Shown here piece by piece: positions 25,104 to 34,158 of a DNA stretch of 64,000 nt. The notes under the pieces were generated by a model. The model was not told the DNA's origin, searched no databases, and saw nothing but the letters and a program-made list of their open reading frames with translations. How positions within the stretch are numbered: the first letter of the stretch is position 1; the number at the start of each line of letters is the position of its first letter. Location of the stretch: the NCBI RefSeq assembly GCF_018332715.1, contig NZ_BOQP01000027.1, positions 186,001-250,000 on the forward strand. The letters run 5' to 3'. Both the position numbers and the translations under genes were made by a program. Origin of the DNA: Winogradskya consettensis (GTDB lineage Bacteria > Actinomycetota > Actinomycetes > Mycobacteriales > Micromonosporaceae).

Positions 25104-27917
25104 TCAGCGTAAAGCCTGCAAGAGCAGTGAATGTGTCTGCTCAGCGGGCCGGATGAGCCCCATCTCGCGGAAGCCGGCCTCGGCGGCGGTCAGCAACTCG
25201 GCCGCCGCCGCGGGCCGGCCTTCGAGCAACTCGATCCGCCCGGCGGCCCGCCGGGCGGACGCGATGCCCCAGCGGTGCCCGATCCGGGTGGCACGGGCGA
25301 AACACTGCCCGGCGAGGACCCGGGCCTGGTCGATCGAGCCCAGCTCCAGATAGGCATCGGTGAGGACGATCTCGGCGACGGTCAGCTGCATCTGGTCGCG
25401 CAGATCGGTGTACGCGAGCACGGCCTCCCGCGCATGCCGGGCGGCGACCGCGGGCTGGTTGCGGCGCCGATGGCCCGCGGCGAGGAACGTGTGTGCCTCG
25501 GCGGCGCCCCAGAGGTCGCCGGCGGCCTCGAAGATCGTCAGAGCCCGGCCGAGTGCGGCGTTCTCCTCCTCGGGCGAGGAACTGAACGGCTGCCGGAACG
25601 TGAGCTGGATGTAGCCGGCCGCGGGAGTCCCGTCCAGCACGGGCAGTAACGCCACGGCTCGCTCGAAAGCGGCGACGGCCTCCCCGACGTGGCCCAGCTG
25701 CTGCTCGGCCACGGCCCAGCCGAGCGCGGCCCCGGCCATCCCCGCGGCGTCATCCAGCCCGCGATACAGCTCGTACGACCGGCGCAGATGCGGCAACGCC
25801 CCCTGGTTGTCGTCGCGGAACCGGAAGAGGCTTCCCACACTCAGCGCCAGCAACGCGGCGGTGGCAGCCGGCAACGGCGTCCCGGCGGGGATCACGTCGT
25901 GCGTCGCGGCCCAGTCGTCGATCCGTCCGCGTAGGACACAGAAGTTGACGGTGGCGGTCGCGAGCCGTGCGGCGAGCTCTACCTGCCCGGCCCCGGCCAG
26001 CAACGGCACGAGCGCGCGCAGGCCGTCCAGCTCGTCCTCGAACCACTCCACCGGCGTGGCGCCGGCCTCCGGGACGGGCGCCGAGGGCGCGGGCAGTGCC
26101 ATCGGCCGGCCCGGTAGCCGCCGGTTCGCCGTCAGCGCAGCGGCCAGGTACGCCCGTCCCGCGGCGGCGATCAGTTCTCCGGCCGGCGGCCCCGGCTGCT
26201 CACTCGCCGAGAGGCGGACCAGATCGTGCAGCCCGTACCGCTCGCCACCGGCCCGGGTGAGGACCTGCGCGTCGCACAGCTCCTCGGCCAGCGAATACGC
26301 CTCCGGCTCGCGGACGTCGAGCAGTGCCGCGGGCAGCCAGGCCGCGAACGTACGCATCGGCAGGATGCTGACCACCCGCAGCAGGTCGAGGGCACCCGGC
26401 GAGAGCCTTCGGTAGCTGAGCGCGAGACTGGCCCGGATGTCGATGTCGCCGACGGTCAGCCGGTCGAGGCGCTGATGCTCGTCGGAGAGCCGCGCGACGA
26501 TGCGTCCGAGCGCCGGGCCCGGCAGCGACGCCGACCGCATGCCGGCCGCGCGGATCCCCAGTGGCAGGCCGCCGCACAGGTCGGCGAGCGCGGCGGCGGC
26601 CTCGGGCTCGGCGGCGACAGCGGCCCGTCCCGCGATCCGGGCCAGCAGCGCGACGCCGGCCCCGGTGCTCAGCGGGCGCAGCTCGAGCAGGTGCGCACCC
26701 GGCACGGTCAGCAGCGCCCGGCTCGTCACCAGCAGCGCCCCGCCCGGCCCCGGCATGAGCCGGCGCACCTGGGCGGCCTCGGTGGCGTTGTCGGCGACGA
26801 TCAGGATCCGTCGCCCGGCCAGCAGTGACCGGAGCTGATCGGCGCGTTCCTGCGGGTCGCCGGGCAGCGCCTCGCCGGGTACGCCCAGCGCCCGCAGGAA
26901 CCGTCCGAGAACCCGTTCCGGCGGCACCGCGCTGCCATCGGTCTGCTGCAGATCGGCGTAGAGGCACCCGTCCGGGAACAGGTCCGCCACCTCATGTGCG
27001 ACGCGAACCGCCAGGGTGCTCTTGCCGATGCCCGCCATGCCGCCGATCACGACCGTGACCCCCGCACCGGGTACGGGGTCCGAGCGGCGCAGCAGCTCCG
27101 TCAGCCGGGTGATCTCGTCCTCGCGTCCCACGAAGTCGGCCACCGCGGGCGGCAACTGGAACGGCGTCGCGAGCCGGTCGGCGCTGTCCTCGGCGGCGGG
27201 CAGCAGGCGGGGATCCCGGCGCAGCACCGCTTGGTGGATCGCCGTCAGCTCGGGGCCGGGATCGATGCCGAGACTCGCCGCCAGCACCGACCGGGCGTCC
27301 TGGAACGCCAGCAACGCCCCGGCCGGATCCCCGCCCTGGTAGTGCGCGAGGACGAGCAGGCTGCGCAGATGTTCGCGCAGGGGATGCTCGCTCACCGTGG
27401 CGCGCAGCAGTGCCTGGGCCGCTGCCGGCTCACCGCCGCGCAGCAGCAACTCGCTGTACAACTCGACTGCGGCGAGATAGTCATCCTGCGCGGCGGCCGC
27501 CCGTGCCCGCAGCACCGGCCCGACCGGCTCACCCGCGAACGGCTGCCCGCGCCACAGCTCCAGCGCCGCCCGCAGGCCGGCCCGCGCCGCCTCCGGCCGA
27601 TCGACGGCGGCCTTGCGCCCGGCGGTGAGCAGCGCGCCGAACTCGGCGAGGTCAAGCTCACCCTCGGCTACCTCGAACCGGTAACCCCCGCTGTCGGAGC
27701 TGATCCTCCCAGGGAACAGCTTGCGCAGCTGGGAGAGGTAGGTGCGGATGTTGGCCACCGCGGAGGCGGGCGGATGCCGCGGCCAGACCTCGTCGACCAG
27801 GAGATCGAGCGACACCGGTCGTCGTCCCCCGGTCAGCAGCAGCAGGGCGACGAGCCGGGGTTTGGCAGCGAGGGTCTGTCCCGGGAGCTCGGTCGGCCCC
27901 AGCACCCGGTACAGCAC
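25104..27917 (-). CDS. AfsR/SARP-family transcriptional regulator
   Basis: 937 residues from GTG 27917. N-terminal OmpR-type winged helix (about 1-85, AAKPRLVALLLLTGGRRPVS), bacterial transcriptional activation domain (about 90-235, with LDLAEF and EHPLREHLRSLLVLAHY), NB-ARC ATPase (Walker A GMAGIGKST at 293-301, Walker B RRILIVADN, GxP motif GGLPLGIR), and a C-terminal TPR array to the end. Proteins of this design activate secondary-metabolite or morphological genes in actinomycetes. No biosynthetic cluster is adjacent, so it may be global or may control the neighbouring secreted proteins; that is only proximity. Convergent with the glycosidase, 8 nt apart. Confidence 0.93.
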   Translation of the reverse strand: MLYRVLGPTELPGQTLAAKPRLVALLLLTGGRRPVSLDLLVDEVWPRHPPASAVANIRTYLSQLRKLFPGRISSDSGGYRFEVAEGELDLAEFGALLTAGRKAAVDRPEAARAGLRAALELWRGQPFAGEPVGPVLRARAAAAQDDYLAAVELYSELLLRGGEPAAAQALLRATVSEHPLREHLRSLLVLAHYQGGDPAGALLAFQDARSVLAASLGIDPGPELTAIHQAVLRRDPRLLPAAEDSADRLATPFQLPPAVADFVGREDEITRLTELLRRSDPVPGAGVTVVIGGMAGIGKSTLAVRVAHEVADLFPDGCLYADLQQTDGSAVPPERVLGRFLRALGVPGEALPGDPQERADQLRSLLAGRRILIVADNATEAAQVRRLMPGPGGALLVTSRALLTVPGAHLLELRPLSTGAGVALLARIAGRAAVAAEPEAAAALADLCGGLPLGIRAAGMRSASLPGPALGRIVARLSDEHQRLDRLTVGDIDIRASLALSYRRLSPGALDLLRVVSILPMRTFAAWLPAALLDVREPEAYSLAEELCDAQVLTRAGGERYGLHDLVRLSASEQPGPPAGELIAAAGRAYLAAALTANRRLPGRPMALPAPSAPVPEAGATPVEWFEDELDGLRALVPLLAGAGQVELAARLATATVNFCVLRGRIDDWAATHDVIPAGTPLPAATAALLALSVGSLFRFRDDNQGALPHLRRSYELYRGLDDAAGMAGAALGWAVAEQQLGHVGEAVAAFERAVALLPVLDGTPAAGYIQLTFRQPFSSSPEEENAALGRALTIFEAAGDLWGAAEAHTFLAAGHRRRNQPAVAARHAREAVLAYTDLRDQMQLTVAEIVLTDAYLELGSIDQARVLAGQCFARATRIGHRWGIASARRAAGRIELLEGRPAAAAELLTAAEAGFREMGLIRPAEQTHSLLLQALR

Positions 27918-27968
27918 GATCCATGCTAACCCCGGCCGTCATCCATGATCACTTCCGTGGGGCGAGGT

Positions 27969-30900
27969 TCAGCTCACACGCCGCATCCACACTCCCGGCT
28001 GGTCCTCGCGCAGCACGGCCACCACGCGGCCGTCGCCGCTCAGCGCACCCCATTGGGCCGGAACCCCGACGGTGACGGTCTGCTCGGCACTGACCACAGT
28101 GAACCCGTCGTTGCCGTCGGCCACGGCGGACTCGTGGTAGACGAGTGCCGTGGAACCGTCATCGCTGAGCTGCGGCACCGTCCAGGTCACGGGTTGCCCG
28201 CCCGGGACCGGGAGCACGATGTCGGCCGCCGCCGGGGTGCCCGCCCGGCCGGTCCGCACGTAGGCACCCATGGTGTACGTACCCGTGGCGGTGTTGTAGC
28301 TGCCGTAGAAGCCCGCTGTCCGCGACGCGTCGGCGGAGATCGCGCTCACCTCGTACGCGAGGGTGTCCGTGGTCTGCGGGGTCATCTCCTTCCACGCGCC
28401 GGTGGTGGCGTCGTAGAGGTAGTTTGTCAGACCGCCGTTCTCGGCCTGCTCGGCGTAGACGATGTAGCGGCCGTTGCCGGAGACGGCGAACCGCTTGCCG
28501 TCGGCGACGTACGGTCCGGATGTGCAGCTGTATTCCACCCAGCAGCGGCTCACCTGGGTCGCCGTGCCGGAACCGATCACCGAGCGCCACACCGAGCCGC
28601 GCAGGGTGGAGGTCGCCTGGGCCCAGACGAGCAGCGTGGTGCCGTCCGCGCTGAGTTCCTGGTGCTGGGGGATCGCGGGCATGTTGCCCGGTCTGGCCTC
28701 GGTGACCGTGCCGCGGGCGAGGTCGTGGACCAGGATCCGGCGGGTGCTGCCGGCGCCCACGAGGTAGGAGACGAGGTTGCCGGAGCCGTCGATCGCCGGG
28801 TCGCCCGCCGTGACCGGGGTGACGCCGTCCGGGCCGCGGCTGACCAGCACGATGTCGCCGGTGACGAGGTCGTGGCGTACCAGGTAACCCCCGGCACTCG
28901 CACCCGCGAGGTCGGCCGGGGCGAGCGGGCTGTCCGGGCTCAGCGAGTAGACGACGTAGCGGCCGGTACGCGACAGCACGGGGTCACCCCAGTGCAGGGT
29001 GCTCATGGCCGGGTCGGCGGCCGTGATGTTGACGGGTTGCGTCCCGATCGGCAGGAAGCTGTCGTCGGCGGGCGAGACCGACTGCGCGGGGGAGCCGGCC
29101 GGTCCGGTGCCCTTCGCGTTCGTCGCCCATACGTAGACCAGGTAGTCGGTTCCGGGGTTCAGATGCTCGAGCCGTGCGGTGGTCGCCCCGGCCGGCGCGA
29201 GCACCGACACCGTCGGCGGCAGCGTGGTCAGCGTGTAACCGGTGACCGGAGAACCGTTGTCGGCCGGGGCTTTCCAGGTGACCTTCGCGGAGAAGGAACC
29301 CGCGACCGCGGTGACGTCCCGCGGGGCGTCCGGAGCCCGGGCGCCGATGCTGACCACGGTCGTGGCCGACATCGCCGGCCGTAGCCTGGCGGGGTCACCC
29401 GGGCTGGTGGCGGTGATCTCGGCGGTGCCCTCCTGAGGCGAGGTGAACACGCCGTTCTGCTCGATGCGCCCGGGACCGTCGGTGACTGCCCACTCGATCG
29501 GGATGTCGGCCGGCCAGCCGACCACGGTGACCCCGAAGTCGACGGGCGTGTTCACCGATGTGCTCGGTGCCTTCGGGGTGACGGTGATGCCCGAGTACGC
29601 CCCGGCGGCCTGCGCCACGGTGAGGAACAGGTTGACGATGTTAGGGCTGGAGAACTCCAGCGTGACGCCGAGGATCTTCCGCGACTTGAGCTCCGCGTTG
29701 ACGCGCAACCCCACCCGCGCCTCCCACCACGGGTTCTGCGTCGTGTCGGCGAAGAACCGTACGTAGGGCATGAAGAGCACGCTCGGCCCCGCGGCACCGT
29801 AGAAGTACAGCGTCATCGAGACCGGGGTGTCCAGTTCGGCGTTGGCGTCACCGAACGCGTTGATGGTGGCCGACGGCGAGCCGTCCGACCAGTTCGCCGT
29901 GGTCGGGGTCACCTTGGTGCCGTCGATGTTCATACTGACGGAGAAGGACCGGTCGAAGGAGAAGGAGAAGCTGTACCCGCCCCCGGCGGTGATCGTGGCG
30001 GCGACGTCGACCCCGAATTCGGGGCACATCACCACCGGGACGAAGCCGATGGGGACGGTGACGCAGGAGCCCCGGACCGTTCCGAGCCTGCGGTGCCAGT
30101 CGAGCAGGTCCTTCGAGAAGCCGACCTTCGCCTGGACCTGGCTCTCGGTCTTCGCACCGAGCGTGAACTTGCCCTCGGGTCCGATCGGGAACGCGTAGGT
30201 CAGCCGGCCGTCGTACGTGGGAGTGATCTTGGTCTGCATCTCGGTGCGGGCGCCGCGCCCGGCCTCGTTCTGCTGCGGTGCGAAGGCGTACTCCAGCACG
30301 AGCGCGCCGTCGCGGATGCCGATGTCCGGCGTCCCGATCGCCACCGCCGGGGCGCCCTCGGCGAGGGTGCGGCCCTTGATCGTGGGTTCGGCGAGCCGGA
30401 CGCCGGGCACCAGCGGTGTGAACGACGCGACGTCCTGAGTGGTGAGCCGGCCGTCCACCGACAGGCCACCCGCGGTGAACACCTCGTCCAGCCCGGCCTC
30501 GGCCGTGGCGACCACGAACAGCCCGGAGCGGGTGACCGCACTGGTGACGCGTCCGTAGAAACCCTTCGGCGTGACCGTGTTCGGCGTCAGGACGAGCAGG
30601 GCGCCGGCCTTCAGCGCCGCGACCTGCGCCGTGGGCTGCTCGAAGGTGAGGGTGCCGTCCTGCTGCGCGGTGCGCAGCGTCGCCATCGACGCGCTCGTGA
30701 GGACCACCGGCGTCGCTGCCATCGTCACCTTCGGCGTGACGGGGTCGGAGGCCGGGCTCGCCGCACCGGTTCCGGCCGCGTTCGTGGCCTTGACCGTCAC
30801 CGTGTACGCCGTCGCCTGACTCAATCCACTCAGGAGCGCGGTCGTGGTGGCGGCGCCGACCGTGACCGTGGCTCCGCCCGGTGACGCTGTCACGGTGTAG

Positions 30901-33026
30901 CCCGTCACGGCGCTCGTGCCGACATCGGCGGGCGCGCTCCAGGCGGCGGTGAGCTGACCGGCGCCGGTCGCCGAGACGTGCAGGTCGGCAGGCGCGGCCG
31001 GGGCGCGGGAGGCGGCGGGGGTGGCGGTCACCTGCGTGGCAGGACCCGCGCCGGCGCTGTTCGTCGCGGTGACGGCGAGGGTGACGGGCGTACCGTTGGC
31101 CAGGCCGGTGACCGATGCGACCGTCGTGCCAGCCGGTACCTCGACCACCTTGGCGCCGGGGCTGGTCGTGACCGTGTAGCCCGTGATCGTCCCGCCGCCG
31201 TCCGGTGGTGCGACCCACTGCAGGTCGACCCGCTGGTTCAGGGCGACGACCGAGGTGACGGCGGGCCGTAGCGGCGGCTGGGCGGGTCCGGGCGTGACCG
31301 TGGCGGAGGGCGCCGAGGGCGTACCGGTGCCGTTGCCGTTGGTGGCGGTGACCGTGATGCGGTAGGCCGTACCGTTGGTGAGTCCCGGCAGGATCGCCTC
31401 GGTGAGGTCGCCCGCGGCCTCGGCGGACACCCCGCCCGGCGTCGCCACGAGCCGGTAGCTCGTGACCGTCGCGGCGCCCGCGGGCGGCGGGCTCCAGGTC
31501 ACTGCCACCGCACCGTCGCGGGCCAGCACATCGGTCACGAACGGCTGTCCCGGCGATACGGGCGCTTCCGGCGTCACCGCGGCCGAGCGTGCGGAGGCCG
31601 CTGAGGTTCCGGCCGCGTTGGTGGCGGTGACCGAGAACGTGTACGCCACCCCGTTGCTCAACCCCGGGACCTGCACGCTCGTCGTGTCGTCCGGGGTGGA
31701 CGCCGTGGCACCACCGGGGGAGGCGGTCACGGTGTACCGGGTGATCGCGGCGCCGCCGTCGGTGGCCGGCGGATCCCAGGAGACCGTCGCCGTGCCGCTG
31801 CCGGCCGCCGTCGCGCGGACCCCGCTCGGCACGCCGGGAGCGCTCGCCGCACGGTAGTAGCCGACGATGTCACCCAGGATCCGGACGGCGTCGCCCGCGT
31901 TGTAGAGGGAGATCTTGCCGCCCGTGCCGACCTTGCTGATCTGCAGCGTGGGCCAGCTCCCGCCGACGCGATAGGTGAGCTGCCGCGCGACCGGCTTGTC
32001 CGTCCCGGTGGCCCAGGTGCTGAGCGCACCCGCCTTGGTGGCCTTGTTCGCGGTCAGGTTGAACACCACTGCCGCGACACCACTGGTGGGTACGCCGCCG
32101 ACGCCGGCGACGGGGTAGTCCACCTGGGTGTTGGCAGCCACCGTCTCCCCGGCGATGAAACGGGCGGGGGTGAGGGCGACATAGCTCGATCCGGCGGCGG
32201 TGCCGGCGGGCTTCTGGTAGTAGCCGACGACGTCGACGGTCAGCTTGGCGAGCTGGGTGCTGTAGACGAGGAACCTGCCGTCGCTGCCGAGCGGCGCGTG
32301 GACCAGGTTGGTGTAGTTCGGGTCGCTGCCGTAGGTCACGTCCACGGTGGCCGGCTGCTTCGCGTCGCTCGCGTAGACCGTGGCCTGCCCGGCGACCGTC
32401 GAGCTCAGCGTGAGGTGCGCGACGATCCCGGTGACGTTCGTGGCAGGGACACCGCCCAGCCCGAGCGGCGCGACGGGTAGGGCGGTCTTGGCCTTGACCT
32501 CCAGCGCGCTCGCGATCCGTGCCGGGGCCACGGGCACGAACGTCGACCCCGCGGCCTGCCCCGTACCGGTGGTGAAGTAGCCGATGACGTCGACGAAGAG
32601 CGATGCCTGCGCCGCGCCGCCGTTGTAGATCTTCGCCTTGCCATCCGTGCCGAGCCCGGTGACGACCTGGTTCGTGGCGGTCACCCCGGCCTGGTAGTTC
32701 AGGTTCGAGGCGCCCGGGCGGGCCACATCACTCGCATGGACCACGAGCCAGCCGTCGTCCGTGCTCAGCGCCGAGAACTGGAAGGCCACGGCCGAGACGC
32801 CGGCGGCGGGGATCCCGCCCTGCCCGAGCGGGCCGAGGGAGTAGCTCTCCGCGGGCGCGACCTTGCCCCCGTTGACGATCCGCACCGGCGTGACCGGCAC
32901 GAACTGCCCCGCGGCAGGGCGGACGTCCGCCCGCGCCGGAGCGGCGGACGGGAGCACGGTCAGCGAGACGCAAGCAACACTGGCGACGAGTATGGACATG
33001 AACGCGGAACACCATCTGCGGATCAC
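27969..33026 (-). CDS. Giant secreted multidomain protein: VGYY modules, FN3 domains, C-terminal propeller
   Basis: 1685 residues from GTG 33026. Signal peptide about 1-34 (SILVASVACVSLTVL, cut near ARA-DV). Residues 36-395 are three VGYY modules (FVPVTPVRIV, GGIPAAGVSAVAF, VDVIGYF). Then four to five fibronectin type III domains (about 396-775; repeated GxAYTFSVTATNAAGTS pattern). Residues about 780-1210 form a large beta-rich part of unknown type, with only two visible Cys in RGSCVTVPIGF and VVMCPEF and a Phe/Ser-rich YSFSFSFDRSFSVSM stretch. Another FN3 follows (about 1225-1325), then a TolB/WD40-like propeller (about 1335-1685: DPVLSRTGRYVVYS, DPAIDGSGNLVSY, HQELSADGTTLLV, FAVSGNGRYIVYA). 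No catalytic signature was found; adhesion or surface organisation is likely. No membrane anchor or sorting signal is visible at the C-terminus. Confidence 0.85.
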   Translation of the reverse strand: MIRRWCSAFMSILVASVACVSLTVLPSAAPARADVRPAAGQFVPVTPVRIVNGGKVAPAESYSLGPLGQGGIPAAGVSAVAFQFSALSTDDGWLVVHASDVARPGASNLNYQAGVTATNQVVTGLGTDGKAKIYNGGAAQASLFVDVIGYFTTGTGQAAGSTFVPVAPARIASALEVKAKTALPVAPLGLGGVPATNVTGIVAHLTLSSTVAGQATVYASDAKQPATVDVTYGSDPNYTNLVHAPLGSDGRFLVYSTQLAKLTVDVVGYYQKPAGTAAGSSYVALTPARFIAGETVAANTQVDYPVAGVGGVPTSGVAAVVFNLTANKATKAGALSTWATGTDKPVARQLTYRVGGSWPTLQISKVGTGGKISLYNAGDAVRILGDIVGYYRAASAPGVPSGVRATAAGSGTATVSWDPPATDGGAAITRYTVTASPGGATASTPDDTTSVQVPGLSNGVAYTFSVTATNAAGTSAASARSAAVTPEAPVSPGQPFVTDVLARDGAVAVTWSPPPAGAATVTSYRLVATPGGVSAEAAGDLTEAILPGLTNGTAYRITVTATNGNGTGTPSAPSATVTPGPAQPPLRPAVTSVVALNQRVDLQWVAPPDGGGTITGYTVTTSPGAKVVEVPAGTTVASVTGLANGTPVTLAVTATNSAGAGPATQVTATPAASRAPAAPADLHVSATGAGQLTAAWSAPADVGTSAVTGYTVTASPGGATVTVGAATTTALLSGLSQATAYTVTVKATNAAGTGAASPASDPVTPKVTMAATPVVLTSASMATLRTAQQDGTLTFEQPTAQVAALKAGALLVLTPNTVTPKGFYGRVTSAVTRSGLFVVATAEAGLDEVFTAGGLSVDGRLTTQDVASFTPLVPGVRLAEPTIKGRTLAEGAPAVAIGTPDIGIRDGALVLEYAFAPQQNEAGRGARTEMQTKITPTYDGRLTYAFPIGPEGKFTLGAKTESQVQAKVGFSKDLLDWHRRLGTVRGSCVTVPIGFVPVVMCPEFGVDVAATITAGGGYSFSFSFDRSFSVSMNIDGTKVTPTTANWSDGSPSATINAFGDANAELDTPVSMTLYFYGAAGPSVLFMPYVRFFADTTQNPWWEARVGLRVNAELKSRKILGVTLEFSSPNIVNLFLTVAQAAGAYSGITVTPKAPSTSVNTPVDFGVTVVGWPADIPIEWAVTDGPGRIEQNGVFTSPQEGTAEITATSPGDPARLRPAMSATTVVSIGARAPDAPRDVTAVAGSFSAKVTWKAPADNGSPVTGYTLTTLPPTVSVLAPAGATTARLEHLNPGTDYLVYVWATNAKGTGPAGSPAQSVSPADDSFLPIGTQPVNITAADPAMSTLHWGDPVLSRTGRYVVYSLSPDSPLAPADLAGASAGGYLVRHDLVTGDIVLVSRGPDGVTPVTAGDPAIDGSGNLVSYLVGAGSTRRILVHDLARGTVTEARPGNMPAIPQHQELSADGTTLLVWAQATSTLRGSVWRSVIGSGTATQVSRCWVEYSCTSGPYVADGKRFAVSGNGRYIVYAEQAENGGLTNYLYDATTGAWKEMTPQTTDTLAYEVSAISADASRTAGFYGSYNTATGTYTMGAYVRTGRAGTPAAADIVLPVPGGQPVTWTVPQLSDDGSTALVYHESAVADGNDGFTVVSAEQTVTVGVPAQWGALSGDGRVVAVLREDQPGVWMRRVS

Positions 33027-33071
33027 GGCGCGACGCTAGAGAGACGGCGTACATTCCCGGCACATTCCGGC

Positions 33072-33977
33072 TCAGGCGGTGCTGAGCAGGGCGAGGAGGG
33101 CGTCGGTATCCGCGCCGGAGTGGGTCGGGAAGTCGAGGGCCGCGTCCGCGCTGCAGATGGTGACGATGGTGACCTGGGGGTGGGTGTCGTGGGGCCGCAC
33201 CCGGAACCCCGCGATGCCGGCGCGGGGAACGACGGTGCGGGCGATGGAGTGCGGCTTGTCGCGGCCCTGGACGAGGCGGTCGCGGCGGTGGAGCAGCTGG
33301 ATCTCGCGGTCGTCGGCCAGCAGGATCGAGGCGTGCAGGGTCACCGGGCGCAGCAGGCGGGACACGCGGTTCCCCCGGCCGACGGCCGCGCGCCGGGCGG
33401 CGCTGATCAGGCGCATGCCGGGTTCGGCGGCCAGGACCTGCCGGTACGCCGTGACCAGCCCCATGTCGCCACCACCGAGGTCGAGCGGCGCGGGCGTTAC
33501 CGGGGCGGCGGGGATTCCCGCGCGCCACGGCAGGTACAGCTTGCGCAGCAACCTCGTCAACATGGTGATCGGGGCCGGGTCGAGGGCGTTGTAGGAGATG
33601 AGGGTGGCCGCGCCGTCGGCGGTGTGCACGGTCAGCCGGCCGTCGAGCAGGCTGACGCTGTCCTCGATGGCGGTGATCTGTGCGAACGGAAGGCGCGCCC
33701 GCTCGTACCAGTCGTCCCGGCGGCGCAGGACGGTGAGTTCGGAGGCGCCAACCGCGATCAGGAAGTCGTACAGGTGCATGTCGGGGTTGGCGTCACGCCG
33801 CTCGATGGCGCGGGGAACCTTGAGCACCAGCCGCGACGCCGCGGGGTCGACGCCGGCGTCGCGGTACAGCCGTGGCAGCTCGGACGTGGTGTGAACCTCG
33901 TCGATCCAGGGTCCGAAGGCATCAAACTCCGCGGTACGTCGCACTGCCGCACTCCCCAAGGCCGGAAGAATCCCCAC
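33072..33977 (-). CDS. Hypothetical protein, 301 residues
   Basis: Soluble, no signal peptide, no membrane segment, no family I recognise. Segments that look conserved: FGPWIDEVHTTSELPRLYRD near the N-terminus, DFLIAVGASELTVLRRRDDWYERARLPFAQI, and VTIVTICSADAALDFPTHSG at the end. The mixture of alternating strands and basic helices resembles a PH-like or cystatin-like fold, but that is a guess. The GTG at 33977 is the farthest start; a GTG about 11 codons later (before RRTAEFDAF) is also possible. It is divergent from the first DUF3500 gene with 181 nt between, and ends 45 nt before the giant secreted protein on the same strand. Confidence 0.7.
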   Translation of the reverse strand: MGILPALGSAAVRRTAEFDAFGPWIDEVHTTSELPRLYRDAGVDPAASRLVLKVPRAIERRDANPDMHLYDFLIAVGASELTVLRRRDDWYERARLPFAQITAIEDSVSLLDGRLTVHTADGAATLISYNALDPAPITMLTRLLRKLYLPWRAGIPAAPVTPAPLDLGGGDMGLVTAYRQVLAAEPGMRLISAARRAAVGRGNRVSRLLRPVTLHASILLADDREIQLLHRRDRLVQGRDKPHSIARTVVPRAGIAGFRVRPHDTHPQVTIVTICSADAALDFPTHSGADTDALLALLSTA

Positions 33978-34158
33978 AGTACGCGGACCACCGCCATGAT
34001 CAGCGTCGGCTGATGTCGCTGAATGTGGTGAGATATGACCGGTTTTGCGCGTCTTATCTGATTCATAGGAACGTCTGAGCGTTTATTGAGGCGGGACGGG
34101 TAGGCCTTACCAGGCACAAAGCCTCACCTGCGACGTTCAGAGGAGACACCGGAACACT
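33978..34158. promoter_or_regulatory. Divergent intergenic region before DUF3500/HupE array
   Basis: AT-richer than its neighbours between about 33990 and 34090. Two short inverted repeats stand close together: GGTAGGCCTTACC (34099-34111) and AGGC-N5-GCCT (34112-34124), about 35-60 nt before the DUF3500 start. They probably belong to the control region of the array. A GGAG (34141-34144) is 14 nt from the ATG, an unusually long distance for a ribosome binding site. Confidence 0.4.

Noticed and set aside
25104..27917. NB-ARC/TPR protein as a STAND-type defence ATPase
   Set aside because: The N-terminal winged helix and BTAD are the normal AfsR/SARP regulator design, with no effector domain.
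34099..34124. Possible iron box (IdeR/DmdR type) before the DUF3500 array
   Set aside because: Only one half (AGCCTCACCT) resembles the 19-bp consensus; the other half does not match, so I list the region only as an unspecified control region.
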